From Streptomyces sp. NBC_01142 (GTDB lineage: Bacteria > Actinomycetota > Actinomycetes > Streptomycetales > Streptomycetaceae), in contig NZ_JAPEOR010000001.1 in the NCBI RefSeq assembly GCF_026341125.1, forward strand, positions 248,001 to 312,000: 64,000 bases of DNA, read 5' to 3'. This document shows, piece by piece, positions 35,089 to 42,763 of the stretch (positions are counted from its first letter, which is position 1; each line of letters begins with the position of its first letter). The translations under genes and the position numbers were made by a program. The notes beneath the pieces were generated by a model. It saw only the letters and a program-made list of their open reading frames with translations. It ran no database searches and was not told the DNA's origin.

Positions 35089-35680
35089 GGGCCGCCCGGT
35101 CGGCCCTGCGACGGAACACGAACGCCGCCGCGATGCCCGCGACCAGGCCGAACAGATGGCCCTGCCAGCTGACCGAGGTGTTGGTGGGCGCTATGCCCAG
35201 CAGGATCGTGCTGCCCCAGAGCGCGCCGATGACCAGGCCGACGCCGATGTCGAAGGGCTTGCGGTCCACGAAGCCGCGGACCAGCAGGTAGCCGAAGAGC
35301 CCGAAGACGACGCCGGACGCGCCCGCGGTGTTGGTGTTCGACGGGGCGACCAGCCAGATGCCCAGTCCGTCCACCACGACGATCAGGGCGATCACGGCCA
35401 GGAAGCGGCGGATGCCGCCGAGCGCGGCGAGGAAGCCGAAGATCAGCAGCGGGACGCTGTTCGCCGCGACATGGGCGAAGCCGAAGTGGGAGAACGCCGC
35501 CGGCACGATGTCACTCAGCTCGGCGGGATCGCGCGCCACGATCCCGTACGCGTCCAGGGAGTGGCCACTGGCCGCGTCCACCGCTTCCAGCACCCAGAGC
35601 AGCGCCACCCAGCCCAGCATCAGCCCCGCTGCCGCCCTGGCGCGGTCCGTCCGGGTCCAAGCGAGATCGGTGTGTGTCAT
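35078..35680 (-). CDS. Rhomboid family intramembrane serine protease
   Basis: A 200-residue rhomboid with six membrane helices. The active site has the nucleophile in GASGVVFGLFGY (G-x-S-G) and the general base His in SWQGHLFGLVAG; HFGFAHVAANSVPLLIFG supplies the conserved H-x-x-x-N. It cleaves membrane segments of unknown client proteins. The ATG at 35680 gives the normal length and the upstream extension is ignored. It has no operon partner. Confidence 0.85.
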   Translation of the reverse strand: MTHTDLAWTRTDRARAAAGLMLGWVALLWVLEAVDAASGHSLDAYGIVARDPAELSDIVPAAFSHFGFAHVAANSVPLLIFGFLAALGGIRRFLAVIALIVVVDGLGIWLVAPSNTNTAGASGVVFGLFGYLLVRGFVDRKPFDIGVGLVIGALWGSTILLGIAPTNTSVSWQGHLFGLVAGIAAAFVFRRRADRAALTP

Positions 35681-35771
35681 TGCGGCCCCCTGCGCCTGTG
35701 CTCCCACCCCCCGGGAACGTCCGGGGCACCTTACCCAGTTCCGGCCACCGGCCGCCGGATAAGGTCACTGT

Positions 35772-36446
35772 GTGGAGCCAGGAGAAGTGAAGAGCCGTCA
35801 GCCGTGGGTGGTGGGAGTGTCCGGCGCGTCCGGGACGCCGTACGCCGCCGCCGTGCTGCGCGGGCTGCTGGCCGCGGGCGAGAGCGTGGACCTGGTGGTC
35901 AGCCGTGCCTCGCGGCTGACGTTGCTGGACGAGACGGGCATCGCGTTCCGCGACGCGCACTGGCGCGAGGATCTGCGGGAGTGGCTGGCGCGCGGCGCGG
36001 ACGGGAAGCCGGGCGTCTTCAGGGCCGATGTCGACGACGTACGGCACTGGGCGGCCGGGGATCTGGCCGCCGGGCCTTCGTCCGGTTCGTATCCGGTCAA
36101 GGGGATGCTGATCGTCCCGGCCTCCACGGCGTGTGTGGCCGGGGTGGCGCTGGGGCTCTCGAAGGATCTGCTGCAACGGGCGGCGAGCGTGACGCTCAAG
36201 GAGCGGCGCACCTTGGTGGTCGCGGTCCGCGAGACGCCGTTGAACGGGCAGACCCTCAGGCATCTGGTGGCCCTGGACGAGGCGGGCGCCGTGGTGCTGC
36301 CCGCTTCCCCGGCGTTCTACGCGGGGGCGACGCACATCCAGGATCTGGTGGACTTCGTCGCGGGACGGGTGCTGGACGCGGCAGGGGTGCCGCACCAGCT
36401 GTACCGCCGTTGGAAGGGAGAGCTCGGTGGCTCTCGTGATGACTAG
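35772..36446 (+). CDS. ubiX: Flavin prenyltransferase, UbiX family
   Basis: A 224-residue flavoprotein. VVGVSGASGTPYAAAVL is the FMN-binding start, and VVSRASRLTLL, YPVKGMLIVPASTACVAGVA and LVVAVRETPLN are UbiX signatures. It makes prenylated FMN for the UbiD-like decarboxylase in the same block. The start is uncertain: GTG 35772 has AAGG seven bases upstream, while GTG 35787 has GGAGA too close to be usable. A short acidic insert near residues 70-85 is longer than in E. coli UbiX. Confidence 0.88.
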   Translation: MEPGEVKSRQPWVVGVSGASGTPYAAAVLRGLLAAGESVDLVVSRASRLTLLDETGIAFRDAHWREDLREWLARGADGKPGVFRADVDDVRHWAAGDLAAGPSSGSYPVKGMLIVPASTACVAGVALGLSKDLLQRAASVTLKERRTLVVAVRETPLNGQTLRHLVALDEAGAVVLPASPAFYAGATHIQDLVDFVAGRVLDAAGVPHQLYRRWKGELGGSRDD

Positions 36447-36534
36447 CGTTTCCCGGCGCGAGGCGCGGCACGGGTTGTGTCGTTGATTGCGTGAAAGATT
36501 CACAGGGCGTTGAACCTGAGTACCTTAGATTTCA

Positions 36535-36546
36535 CAAGTAAACTTG
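36535..36546 (+). promoter_or_regulatory. Palindrome upstream of the AsnC-type regulator
   Basis: CAAGTAAACTTG, an inverted repeat with a two-base centre, lies 34 bases before the AsnC gene start in an AT-rich patch. It is a likely autoregulatory site for the Lrp/AsnC protein or part of the promoter. Confidence 0.45.
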
Positions 36547-36580
36547 CGTGATTGCTGAACAATGGAAGGGTCCAAGGCAT

Positions 36581-37036
36581 ATGGACGCGGTGGACAGGCA
36601 GCTCATCCAGGCCCTCAGAGAGAACGGCAGGGCTTCGTACGCCGAGCTCGGCCGGCTCGTAGGGCTCTCCGGGCCCTCCGTCACCGACCGCATCAACCGC
36701 CTCGAGGCGGCAGGCGTCATCACCGGCTACCGCGCCACCGTCGATGCCGCCTCGCTCGGTCTCGGCGTCACGGCTCTGATCGGTATCTCGCTCTCCGACG
36801 CCGCTGACCACGAGGACGTGGCACGCCGGCTGAAGGACCTCGCCGAGATCGAGGACTGCTGGTTCATCGCCGGCGACGACTCGTACATGCTCAAGGTGCG
36901 GGCCAGCGATGTGGACGGGCTGGAGAAGACGATCCGCCGGCTCTCGGGCACCAGGGGTGTGTCGCGTACCCGAACCACGATCGTGCTCTCCACGAAGTGG
37001 GAGAACCGGGTCGGAGACCTGCCCGAAGAGGGCTGA
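36581..37036 (+). CDS. Lrp/AsnC family transcriptional regulator
   Basis: A 151-residue Lrp/AsnC protein. The helix-turn-helix is ASYAELGRLVGLSGPSVTDR at residues 17-36; the C-terminal RAM ligand domain spans 62-148 (ALIGISLSDAADHEDVARRL). It starts MDAVDRQLIQALRENGR. It sits between the UbiX and mqnE genes, so it may tune menaquinone synthesis to amino acid status, although that is inference from position. ATG 36581 is preferred over GTG 36548. Confidence 0.88.
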   Translation: MDAVDRQLIQALRENGRASYAELGRLVGLSGPSVTDRINRLEAAGVITGYRATVDAASLGLGVTALIGISLSDAADHEDVARRLKDLAEIEDCWFIAGDDSYMLKVRASDVDGLEKTIRRLSGTRGVSRTRTTIVLSTKWENRVGDLPEEG

Positions 37037-37126
37037 CGCGGAGCGTCATCGGGGGTCCCCCCGGCGGTGAAATGCGGGGGAGTACGGTGAGTGAAGTCTG
37101 TTTCGAGACATATAGGAGGCGGCCAG

Positions 37127-38305
37127 GTGACTGCATCTATTGAAGATGTGGGACTCAAGCGCGAGCTGGAGGAGAAGGTCCGGGCGGGGGAGCGCCTGAC
37201 CCGCGAGGACGGCATCGCCCTCTACGCGTCGGACGACCTGGCGTGGCTCGGCGGCCTCGCGCACGAGGTGCGTACGCGCAAGAACGGCGACGTCGTCCAC
37301 TTCAACGTCAACCGCCACCTCAACATGACCAATGTGTGCACCGCGTCGTGCGCGTACTGCTCGTTCCAGCGCAAGCCGGGCGAGAAGGACGCGTACACCA
37401 TGCGCATCGAGGAGGCCGTCCGCCTCGCCAAGGCGATGGAGGGCGAGAACCTCACCGAGCTCCACATCGTCAACGGGCTCCACCCCAACCTGCCGTGGCG
37501 CTACTACCCGCGGTCGCTGAGCGAGCTCAAGAAGGCACTCCCGAACGTCTCCCTCAAGGCCTTCACCGCCACCGAGATCCACCACTTCGAGACGATCTCC
37601 GGGATGTCGGCCTCCGACATCCTCGACGAGCTGATCGAGGCCGGTCTCGAGTCGCTGACCGGCGGCGGCGCCGAGATCTTCGACTGGGAGGTCCGGCAGC
37701 ACATCGTCGACCACCGCACCCACTGGGAGGACTGGTCGCGCATCCACCGCCTCGCGCACTCCAAGGGTCTCAAGACCCCGAGCACGATGCTGTACGGACA
37801 CATCGAGGAGCCCCGCCACCGCGTCGACCACGTCCTGCGGCTGCGTGAACTGCAGGACGAGACCGGCGGCTTCCAGGTCTTCATCCCGCTGCGCTACCAG
37901 CACGACTTCGTGGACATGCAGGACGGCAAGGTCCGCAACCGTCTCCAGGCGCGTACGACCATGGCGACCGGCGCCGAGGCCCTGAAGACCTTCGCCGTAT
38001 CGCGTCTGCTCTTCGACAACGTCCCGCACGTCAAGGTCTTCTGGGTGATGCACGGCGTGCAGACCGCCCAGCTCGCCCTCCAGCACGGCGCGGACGACAT
38101 GGACGGCTCGGTCGTCGAGTACAAGATCACGCACGACGCGGACAACTACGGCACGCCGAACAAGCTGACCCGCGACGATCTGCTCGACCTGATCCGTGAC
38201 GCCGGCTTCCGCCCGGTGGAGCGGAACACCCGCTACGAAATCATCCGCGAGTACCCGGGCCCGGACGCCGACCGCCGTGAGTCGCCGCAGCCCATGCGCG
38301 TCTGA
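37127..38305 (+). CDS. mqnE: Aminofutalosine synthase
   Basis: A 392-residue radical SAM enzyme that joins 3-[(1-carboxyvinyl)oxy]benzoate to SAM to form aminofutalosine. The [4Fe-4S] motif is MTNVCTASCAYCSFQ (C-x3-C-x2-C) near residue 72. HIVNGLHPNLPWRYYP and LTGGGAEIFDWEVR are typical of MqnE/MqnC-type enzymes; THWEDWSRIHRLAHSKGLKT is MqnE-like. AGGAGG lies eight bases before the GTG at 37127. The N-terminus MTASIEDVGLKREL agrees with the family. Confidence 0.93.
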   Translation: MTASIEDVGLKRELEEKVRAGERLTREDGIALYASDDLAWLGGLAHEVRTRKNGDVVHFNVNRHLNMTNVCTASCAYCSFQRKPGEKDAYTMRIEEAVRLAKAMEGENLTELHIVNGLHPNLPWRYYPRSLSELKKALPNVSLKAFTATEIHHFETISGMSASDILDELIEAGLESLTGGGAEIFDWEVRQHIVDHRTHWEDWSRIHRLAHSKGLKTPSTMLYGHIEEPRHRVDHVLRLRELQDETGGFQVFIPLRYQHDFVDMQDGKVRNRLQARTTMATGAEALKTFAVSRLLFDNVPHVKVFWVMHGVQTAQLALQHGADDMDGSVVEYKITHDADNYGTPNKLTRDDLLDLIRDAGFRPVERNTRYEIIREYPGPDADRRESPQPMRV

Positions 38306-38316
38306 GGCCGACTGTC

Positions 38317-38844
38317 TTGGCACTCACCTTCCAGCTGGACCCGCCCGGCGGGCCCGCCCTGCGCGACGGTGTCCTGGCGCTGTGGGCCGAGGTCTCCAAC
38401 GCGGGCGGTGCCGTCGGGTTCGTACCGCCCGTGACGGCCGAGGACATCCGGCCGGAGTGGCGCCAGCACCTGAGGGCGATGGCCGAAGGCAGGATGCGGC
38501 TGTTGGCCGGGTACGACGAGGAGGGCGCGGTCGCGGCCACCGCCTTCCTCGCGTACAACACGCACCGGCTGATGAACCACTGGATCTGGCTCTACACGGT
38601 GATGGTGCACCCCAGGCACCAGGGCAAGGGATACGGACGCGAGCTGATGGCCGCGGCCGCCGACGCCGCCCGCGGCCTGGAGGGCATCGAGGCGGTCCGG
38701 CTCACCTGCCGCGGGGGCACCGGAGCCGACCGCTTCTACGCCGCCTGCGGCTACAAGGAGGTCGGGCGGGTGCCCGGCGCGATCCGGGTCGCCGACGGTG
38801 ACGACCGCGACGACATCATGATGCTGCTGCCGCTGTCCGCCTGA
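38317..38844 (+). CDS. GNAT family N-acetyltransferase
   Basis: A 175-residue GNAT enzyme starting at TTG 38317, eleven bases after the mqnE stop, so it is probably co-transcribed. The acetyl-CoA loop is VHPRHQGKGYGRELM. WIWLYTVMV precedes it and FYAACGYKEVGRVPGAIR follows. The substrate is unknown. Confidence 0.82.
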   Translation: MALTFQLDPPGGPALRDGVLALWAEVSNAGGAVGFVPPVTAEDIRPEWRQHLRAMAEGRMRLLAGYDEEGAVAATAFLAYNTHRLMNHWIWLYTVMVHPRHQGKGYGRELMAAAADAARGLEGIEAVRLTCRGGTGADRFYAACGYKEVGRVPGAIRVADGDDRDDIMMLLPLSA

Positions 38845-38933
38845 ACCCGTCCCCCTGTCCCCCTGAACCGGTCCCCTCGAGGGCGTGCTTCACTGGTCGG
38901 GCACGACCGTCGTGAGAAGAGAGAAGGCCTGCC

Positions 38934-39230
38934 GTGTCCGCTGCCAGGACGAGCGCCGCGATCCGGTACACCGCGATGCGCCTCGCCATCTTCGTCGGCT
39001 GTCTCGTCGTCGTGGCCGCCCTGGTCCACTTCGGCGTACTGCCCAAGGGACTTGGCGACTCCAACTTCGTCTGGGTCGTCCTGCTCGCTCTCGTCCTGTC
39101 CGCGCCGCTCAGCTTTGTGCTGCTGCGCAAGCAGCGTGACGCGATGTCCGAGCAGATCGCCCCCAGGATCGACAAGGCCAAGGCCCGCCTCGAGTCGAAC
39201 CGCACGCAGGAGGACGGCGCCGTCCAGTAG
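38934..39230 (+). CDS. DUF4229 small membrane protein
   Basis: A 98-residue protein with two membrane helices (MRLAIFVGCLVVVAALVHFG and NFVWVVLLALVLSAPLSFVL) and a basic cytoplasmic tail, matching DUF4229, a conserved actinobacterial family of unknown role usually found beside menaquinone genes. The start is GTG 38934 with AGAGAAGG upstream. A hairpin terminator follows. Confidence 0.82.
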   Translation: MSAARTSAAIRYTAMRLAIFVGCLVVVAALVHFGVLPKGLGDSNFVWVVLLALVLSAPLSFVLLRKQRDAMSEQIAPRIDKAKARLESNRTQEDGAVQ

Positions 39231-39271
39231 GCGCCGCGTAACCTTCCTCACATCCCTCTCGTATCCCCGCC

Positions 39272-39309
39272 ACGCCCCGGCAGGAGCAGTCGCTCCCGTG
39301 CCGGGGCGT
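39272..39309 (+). terminator. Hairpin terminator after DUF4229 gene
   Basis: ACGCCCCGGCA (39272-39282) pairs with TGCCGGGGCGT (39299-39309); the loop itself contains GGAGC/GCTCC, lengthening the stem. It closes the mqnE-GNAT-DUF4229 unit. Confidence 0.75.
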
Positions 39310-39363
39310 CGGCGTTTCCGGCGTGTCGCGCAGCGTGCCGAGTGTCCGGAACCCAAAGGCGAG

Positions 39364-39380
39364 CTTTGAGGTTCTCAAAG
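39364..39380 (+). promoter_or_regulatory. Operator-like palindrome before the leader peptide
   Basis: CTTTGAG-GTT-CTCAAAG is a perfect 7-bp inverted repeat, just upstream of GTGTTAACGTG and the leader ORF. Its AT-rich context and position fit a promoter-proximal operator for the symporter transcript. Confidence 0.5.
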
Positions 39381-39402
39381 TTCAAGTGTTAACGTGTTCG
39401 AC

Positions 39403-39510
39403 GTGAAGACAGCAGTGCGCCCCCACGAAGCCGTGAGCATCCCGCTCGTGGCGCGCCTGCATGTCGATCTGTGCCGCTGTATGTCCGCGGTCTGTTGCCG
39501 CTCGGTCTGA
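39403..39510 (+). CDS. Cys-rich regulatory leader peptide
   Basis: A 35-codon ORF (GTG 39403; GTG 39394 is an in-frame alternative) ending LHVDLCRCMSAVCCRSV. The R-L-H-V-D-L-x-R core and terminal cysteines are the pattern of the short leader peptides found before sulfur- and transport-related genes in Streptomyces. Four cysteines, two adjacent, lie in the last fourteen residues, so stalling at Cys codons could control what follows. It ends 94 bases before the DAACS symporter gene. Confidence 0.75.
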   Translation: MKTAVRPHEAVSIPLVARLHVDLCRCMSAVCCRSV

Positions 39511-39604
39511 CCCGGCATCATGCAGCGGCGCTGCGCACCCGTGCGCAGGGCGCCGCACCCCCGTCCCCCGTATTTCCCCGATACGCCACAGCTGGAGTGT
39601 GTCC

Positions 39605-40954
39605 GTGTCCGCGACCACCGCGTCCGTCACGCCCGGGAAGCCGACAGGCCCCCGTTTCCGTATACCGAAGGTCCCCTTCTGGGCCCAGATCGTCGCCGGT
39701 CTGGCGCTCGGCGTCCTGCTCGGCTGGCTGGCCCGCAGCCAGGACATCTCCTGGCTGAAGGACACCCTCGACCAGGTCGGTTCGATCTTCGTCCAGCTGT
39801 TGAAGCTGGCCGTCGCGCCGCTCGTCTTCTTCGCGATCCTGGTGTCGATCACCAATCTGCGGAAGGTCAACAACGCCGCCCGGCTGGCCACCCGCACCCT
39901 GCTCTGGTTCATGATCACATCGCTGATCGCGGTCGCCATCGGCCTCGCGCTCGGTCTGCTCACCAACCCGGGCGCGGGCACGGGACTGACGCCCAAGGAC
40001 GGCAAGGCCCCCGAGAACCGGGGTACCTGGATCGACTTCCTCACCGGCATCATCCCGACGGACATCATCACGCCGTTCGCCACGCTCGAGGTCCTCCAGA
40101 TCGTCTTCATGGCCGTCGTCGCCGGTATCGCCGCACTGGCGCTCGGCGAGAAGGCCAAGCCGATCCTCACGCTCAGCGAGGCCGTGCTGGAGCTGCTGCA
40201 GAAGGCCCTGTGGTGGGTCATCCGCCTGGCTCCCCTCGGCACCGTCGGCCTCATCGGCTTCGCCATCGCCGACTACGGCTGGGACCTCATCGGCAAGTAC
40301 GCGACGTTCACCGCGGATGTCTACATCGGTTGCGCGCTGGTGCTGTTCGGCGTCTACCCGCTGCTGCTGGCGACCGTCGCCAAGGTCAACCCGATCCAGT
40401 TCTTCAAGGGCGCCTGGCCGGCCATCCAGCTGGCGTTCGTCTCCCGCTCCTCGGTCGGCACGATGCCGGTCACCCAGAAGGTCACCGAGCGGCTCGGCGT
40501 GCCGAAGGACTACACGTCGTTCGCCGTTCCGTTCGGCGCGACGACCAAGATGGACGGCTGCGCCGCGATCTACCCCGCGCTCGCCGCGATCTTCATCGCG
40601 CAGATCTTCGACGTACAGCTCGGCATCCAGGACTACCTGCTGATCGCCTTCGTCTCGGTCGTCGGCTCGGCGGCCACCGCGGGCCTGACCGGCGCGACGG
40701 TCATGCTGACGCTGACCCTGTCCACGCTGGGCCTCCCGCTGGAGGGCGTGGGCCTGCTGATGGCGATCGACCCGATCCTGGACATGATCCGTACGGCCAC
40801 GAACGTCGCCGGCCAGGCGCTGGTTCCGGTCATCGTCGCGGCCCGCGAGAAGATCCTCGACCTCGACGCGTACAACGCCGCCTCGGCATCGCCGGTGGAC
40901 GAGTACGACGCGCGTGAGGCCGAGCAGAAGGTGACCGTCCCGGTCGCCGCGTAG
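39605..40954 (+). CDS. Dicarboxylate/amino acid:cation symporter (DAACS family)
   Basis: A 449-residue secondary transporter of the GltP/DctA/TcyP family with eight helices and two re-entrant loops. Signatures are the serine-rich AFVSRSSVGTMPVT re-entrant loop 1, the helix 7 motif FGATTKMDGCAA (N-M-D-G form, here K-M-D-G), and the helix 8 DPILDMIRTATNVAG with the substrate-binding Asp and Arg/Thr. It may transport dicarboxylates, glutamate or, as the Cys leader hints, cystine. The start is GTG 39605 with GGAG seven bases upstream. A strong terminator follows. Confidence 0.85.
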   Translation: MSATTASVTPGKPTGPRFRIPKVPFWAQIVAGLALGVLLGWLARSQDISWLKDTLDQVGSIFVQLLKLAVAPLVFFAILVSITNLRKVNNAARLATRTLLWFMITSLIAVAIGLALGLLTNPGAGTGLTPKDGKAPENRGTWIDFLTGIIPTDIITPFATLEVLQIVFMAVVAGIAALALGEKAKPILTLSEAVLELLQKALWWVIRLAPLGTVGLIGFAIADYGWDLIGKYATFTADVYIGCALVLFGVYPLLLATVAKVNPIQFFKGAWPAIQLAFVSRSSVGTMPVTQKVTERLGVPKDYTSFAVPFGATTKMDGCAAIYPALAAIFIAQIFDVQLGIQDYLLIAFVSVVGSAATAGLTGATVMLTLTLSTLGLPLEGVGLLMAIDPILDMIRTATNVAGQALVPVIVAAREKILDLDAYNAASASPVDEYDAREAEQKVTVPVAA

Positions 40955-40983
40955 CCGAACCCGCCCCCCGCGGCTCTGCCGCG

Positions 40984-41021
40984 CGAGCGCCCCCGATCCT
41001 GTTCCGGATCGGGGGCGCTCG
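40984..41021 (+). terminator. Strong hairpin terminator
   Basis: A perfect 16-bp stem, CGAGCGCCCCCGATCC at 40984-40999 and its complement at 41006-41021, with a six-base loop, 30 bases after the symporter stop. Confidence 0.9.
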
Positions 41022-41116
41022 GCGTTGCCCGCGGTGTACGCCGACTGTACGGGGGGCTCTATCTCGCGCCGGTAGCGTCCGGGCTCGTTGTTTGCAGCCG
41101 ACCGAAGGAGAGAAAC

Positions 41117-41308
41117 ATGAGCAGTCTCGTCAAGAGGCTCGGTGACCAGATGCTCGAGCGTCTTGTCCCCAGCGCCGACGCCACGGCGGACACCAGCTTC
41201 TACGACTTCTGCCACTGCAGCTACAAGAAGAAGTACTACCGCCTGTGTCACGTCGTCGGGGGCATGAGCTCCTGCTCCAACTGCACCTATGTGCGGGGAA
41301 CTTGCTGA
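41117..41308 (+). CDS. Small six-cysteine peptide
   Basis: A 63-residue peptide with a strong ribosome binding site (AAGGAG, 6 bases before the ATG region). Residues 1-27 are an amphipathic, Cys-free leader-like segment (SSLVKRLGDQMLERLVP). Residues 28-63 hold six cysteines at 32, 34, 44, 53, 56 and 63, with aromatic and Lys/Arg residues (YKKKYYRLC). There is no hydrophobic signal peptide. It could be a ribosomally made, modified or disulfide-rich peptide, or a metal-binding protein. No modification enzyme lies beside it; the next genes are a TetR regulator and a Pls-like NRPS. The family is not recognised. Confidence 0.75.
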   Translation: MSSLVKRLGDQMLERLVPSADATADTSFYDFCHCSYKKKYYRLCHVVGGMSSCSNCTYVRGTC

Positions 41309-41322
41309 GTTCTGCCGCTGCG

Positions 41323-41354
41323 GCCCCCTTCCCCGTGTCCCCGGGGGAGGGGGC
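41323..41354 (+). terminator. Imperfect hairpin terminator after the six-cysteine peptide
   Basis: GCCCCCTTCCCC (41323-41334) pairs with GGGGGAGGGGGC (41343-41354) with one mismatch, isolating the peptide gene from the TetR gene. Confidence 0.6.
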
Positions 41355-41444
41355 TGTTCCACGCCACTGCCGCGTCCCTCCCGCTCTGCGGGGGGCCGTA
41401 GGCTTACCGCCGAATTGTGGTGTGGGGCGGGGAGGAAATCGGAC

Positions 41445-42092
41445 ATGGGTGCTGTGAAGGGCGTGAAGGCCAAGCGAATGCCGCGCGCCGTGCGCGAGCG
41501 GCAGATGATGGACGCCGCCGTGCAGACCTTCGGCCAGCGCGGTTACCGGGCGGCCTCGATGGATGAGATCGCGGAACTGGCCGGGGTCTCCAAGCCCTTG
41601 GTCTATCTGTATCTGAACTCCAAGGAAGAGCTTTTCACCGCGTGCATCCACCGTGAGGCGCAGGCACTGATCGCGGCCGTGCGGGCCGGGGCCGTGCCGG
41701 GGCTGCCGGCGGACCGGCAACTGTGGTCGGGCCTCACGGCGTTCTTCGCACACACCGCCGACAACCCGGACGGCTGGGCGGTGCTGCACCGCCAGGCGCG
41801 TACCCACGGGGAGCCGTTCGCCGCCGAGGTGGCGGCGATGCGGGAGGAGATAGTGGCGTTCGTGACCGGCCTGATCGGGGCCGCGGCGCGCGAGACCCAC
41901 CAGGAGCACGAGCTCGCCGACCGGGATGTGGCCGGGCTCGCCCAGGCGCTGGTCGGCGCGGCGGAGTCGATCGCCGGGTGGGCGAACGAGTCTCCGGGCG
42001 TCTCGGCGAACGAGGCGGCGGGGACGCTGATGAACTTCGCCTGGACGGGGCTCGGGGACCTCCTGAAGGGTGAGCGCTGGTCTCCCCGCTGA
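41445..42092 (+). CDS. TetR family transcriptional regulator
   Basis: A 215-residue TetR regulator. The DNA-binding N-terminus spans residues 20-65: MMDAAVQTFGQRGYRAASMD with EIAELAGVSKPLVYLYLNSK. The ligand domain is helical. GGAGG lies before the ATG at 41445. It stands between the six-cysteine peptide and the 600-base leader of the NRPS-like gene; either could be its target. No palindromic TetR-type operator was found beside it. Confidence 0.87.
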   Translation: MGAVKGVKAKRMPRAVRERQMMDAAVQTFGQRGYRAASMDEIAELAGVSKPLVYLYLNSKEELFTACIHREAQALIAAVRAGAVPGLPADRQLWSGLTAFFAHTADNPDGWAVLHRQARTHGEPFAAEVAAMREEIVAFVTGLIGAAARETHQEHELADRDVAGLAQALVGAAESIAGWANESPGVSANEAAGTLMNFAWTGLGDLLKGERWSPR

Positions 42093-42694
42093 GGTGGCCG
42101 CCGTCGCTGCTGCGGAGCGGGAGGGACGTGCGCCGCGATGTGTCCCCGGCGGCGTACGTCACTGAGCCGGGGAGCGGCGCAGGGGGTCTGAACTCCGCCT
42201 GGACGCAAGTAGGTTGCCCGGTATCGGCGCATGTGCGGGTACCTTCCTCGGCCGGGTCGCCCAAGCCCCGGCCGGTAACGGTGAGTTGGCCGCTGCCGGG
42301 TTCGGCGGCAGGGCGGCCGGTTCGCGGCGGGCGACCCGAGCGGCCCGACGCGGACGGCTGTCTCACCGTCCCCGGCCGCCCGTCCCGAGGGGCTTCCGAT
42401 GAGCTGTTTCACCGGCAGGGCGTGCGCCGGAACGTGAACCGGGAGTGCCCAGAGCGTGCGCTTCACCACACACGGGTACCCGTCAGCGGGCCCGACTGCC
42501 GCACGGTGAGCGTCTGTGGCGCCGGTTCCGAGCAGGGACGATGCCGTTCGGGCCGCCCCGGGCGGTCCGAACGGGGCCGGTGGAGTGTGCGGCGTACAAC
42601 AGGCGAGTTGGGTCAACGCCGGATAAACTCCTCGTTTGCCGTGCGCGGAATGGGGATTCGCAGCGCATTCGACACGACCTACGGAGAGTGAGAG
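42093..42694 (+). other. Long non-coding leader region before the NRPS-like gene
   Basis: About 600 bases with no convincing gene. One frame (42128-42691) is open but its codons have weaker third-position GC than neighbouring genes and its product is Arg/Gly/Pro-rich without family similarity. A hairpin CGTTCGGGCCGCC/GGCGGTCCGAACG lies at 42545-42573 with one mismatch. The region probably carries the promoter and a structured leader. Confidence 0.5.
42545..42573 (+). terminator. Hairpin in the NRPS leader, terminator-like
   Basis: A 13-bp stem with one G-T mismatch and a CCG loop, about 190 bases before the NRPS-like start. It could be a terminator of upstream transcription or an attenuator. 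Confidence 0.4.
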
Positions 42695-42763
42695 ATGCGT
42701 ACGTACCTGGCTGGCATCCCATGCGCAAGACCTGTGACGGGTGAACCGCGGGACTCTGTATGA
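42695..42763 (+). CDS. Short upstream ORF coupled to the NRPS-like gene
   Basis: A 22-codon ORF, MRTYLAGIPCARPVTGEPRD then two residues, with GGAGA seven bases before its ATG. Its stop overlaps the NRPS-like ATG (ATGA), and that large gene has no good ribosome binding site of its own. Translation of the short ORF may therefore deliver ribosomes to the large gene. There is no family match. Confidence 0.5.
   Translation: MRTYLAGIPCARPVTGEPRDSV

Noticed and set aside
41117..42092. RiPP biosynthetic cluster around the six-cysteine peptide
   Set aside because: No modification enzyme, transporter or protease lies beside it. Only a TetR gene is adjacent.
42128..42691. 187-codon plus-strand frame before the Pls-type gene
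   Set aside because: It has weaker third-position GC, Arg/Gly/Pro-rich composition and no ribosome binding site.
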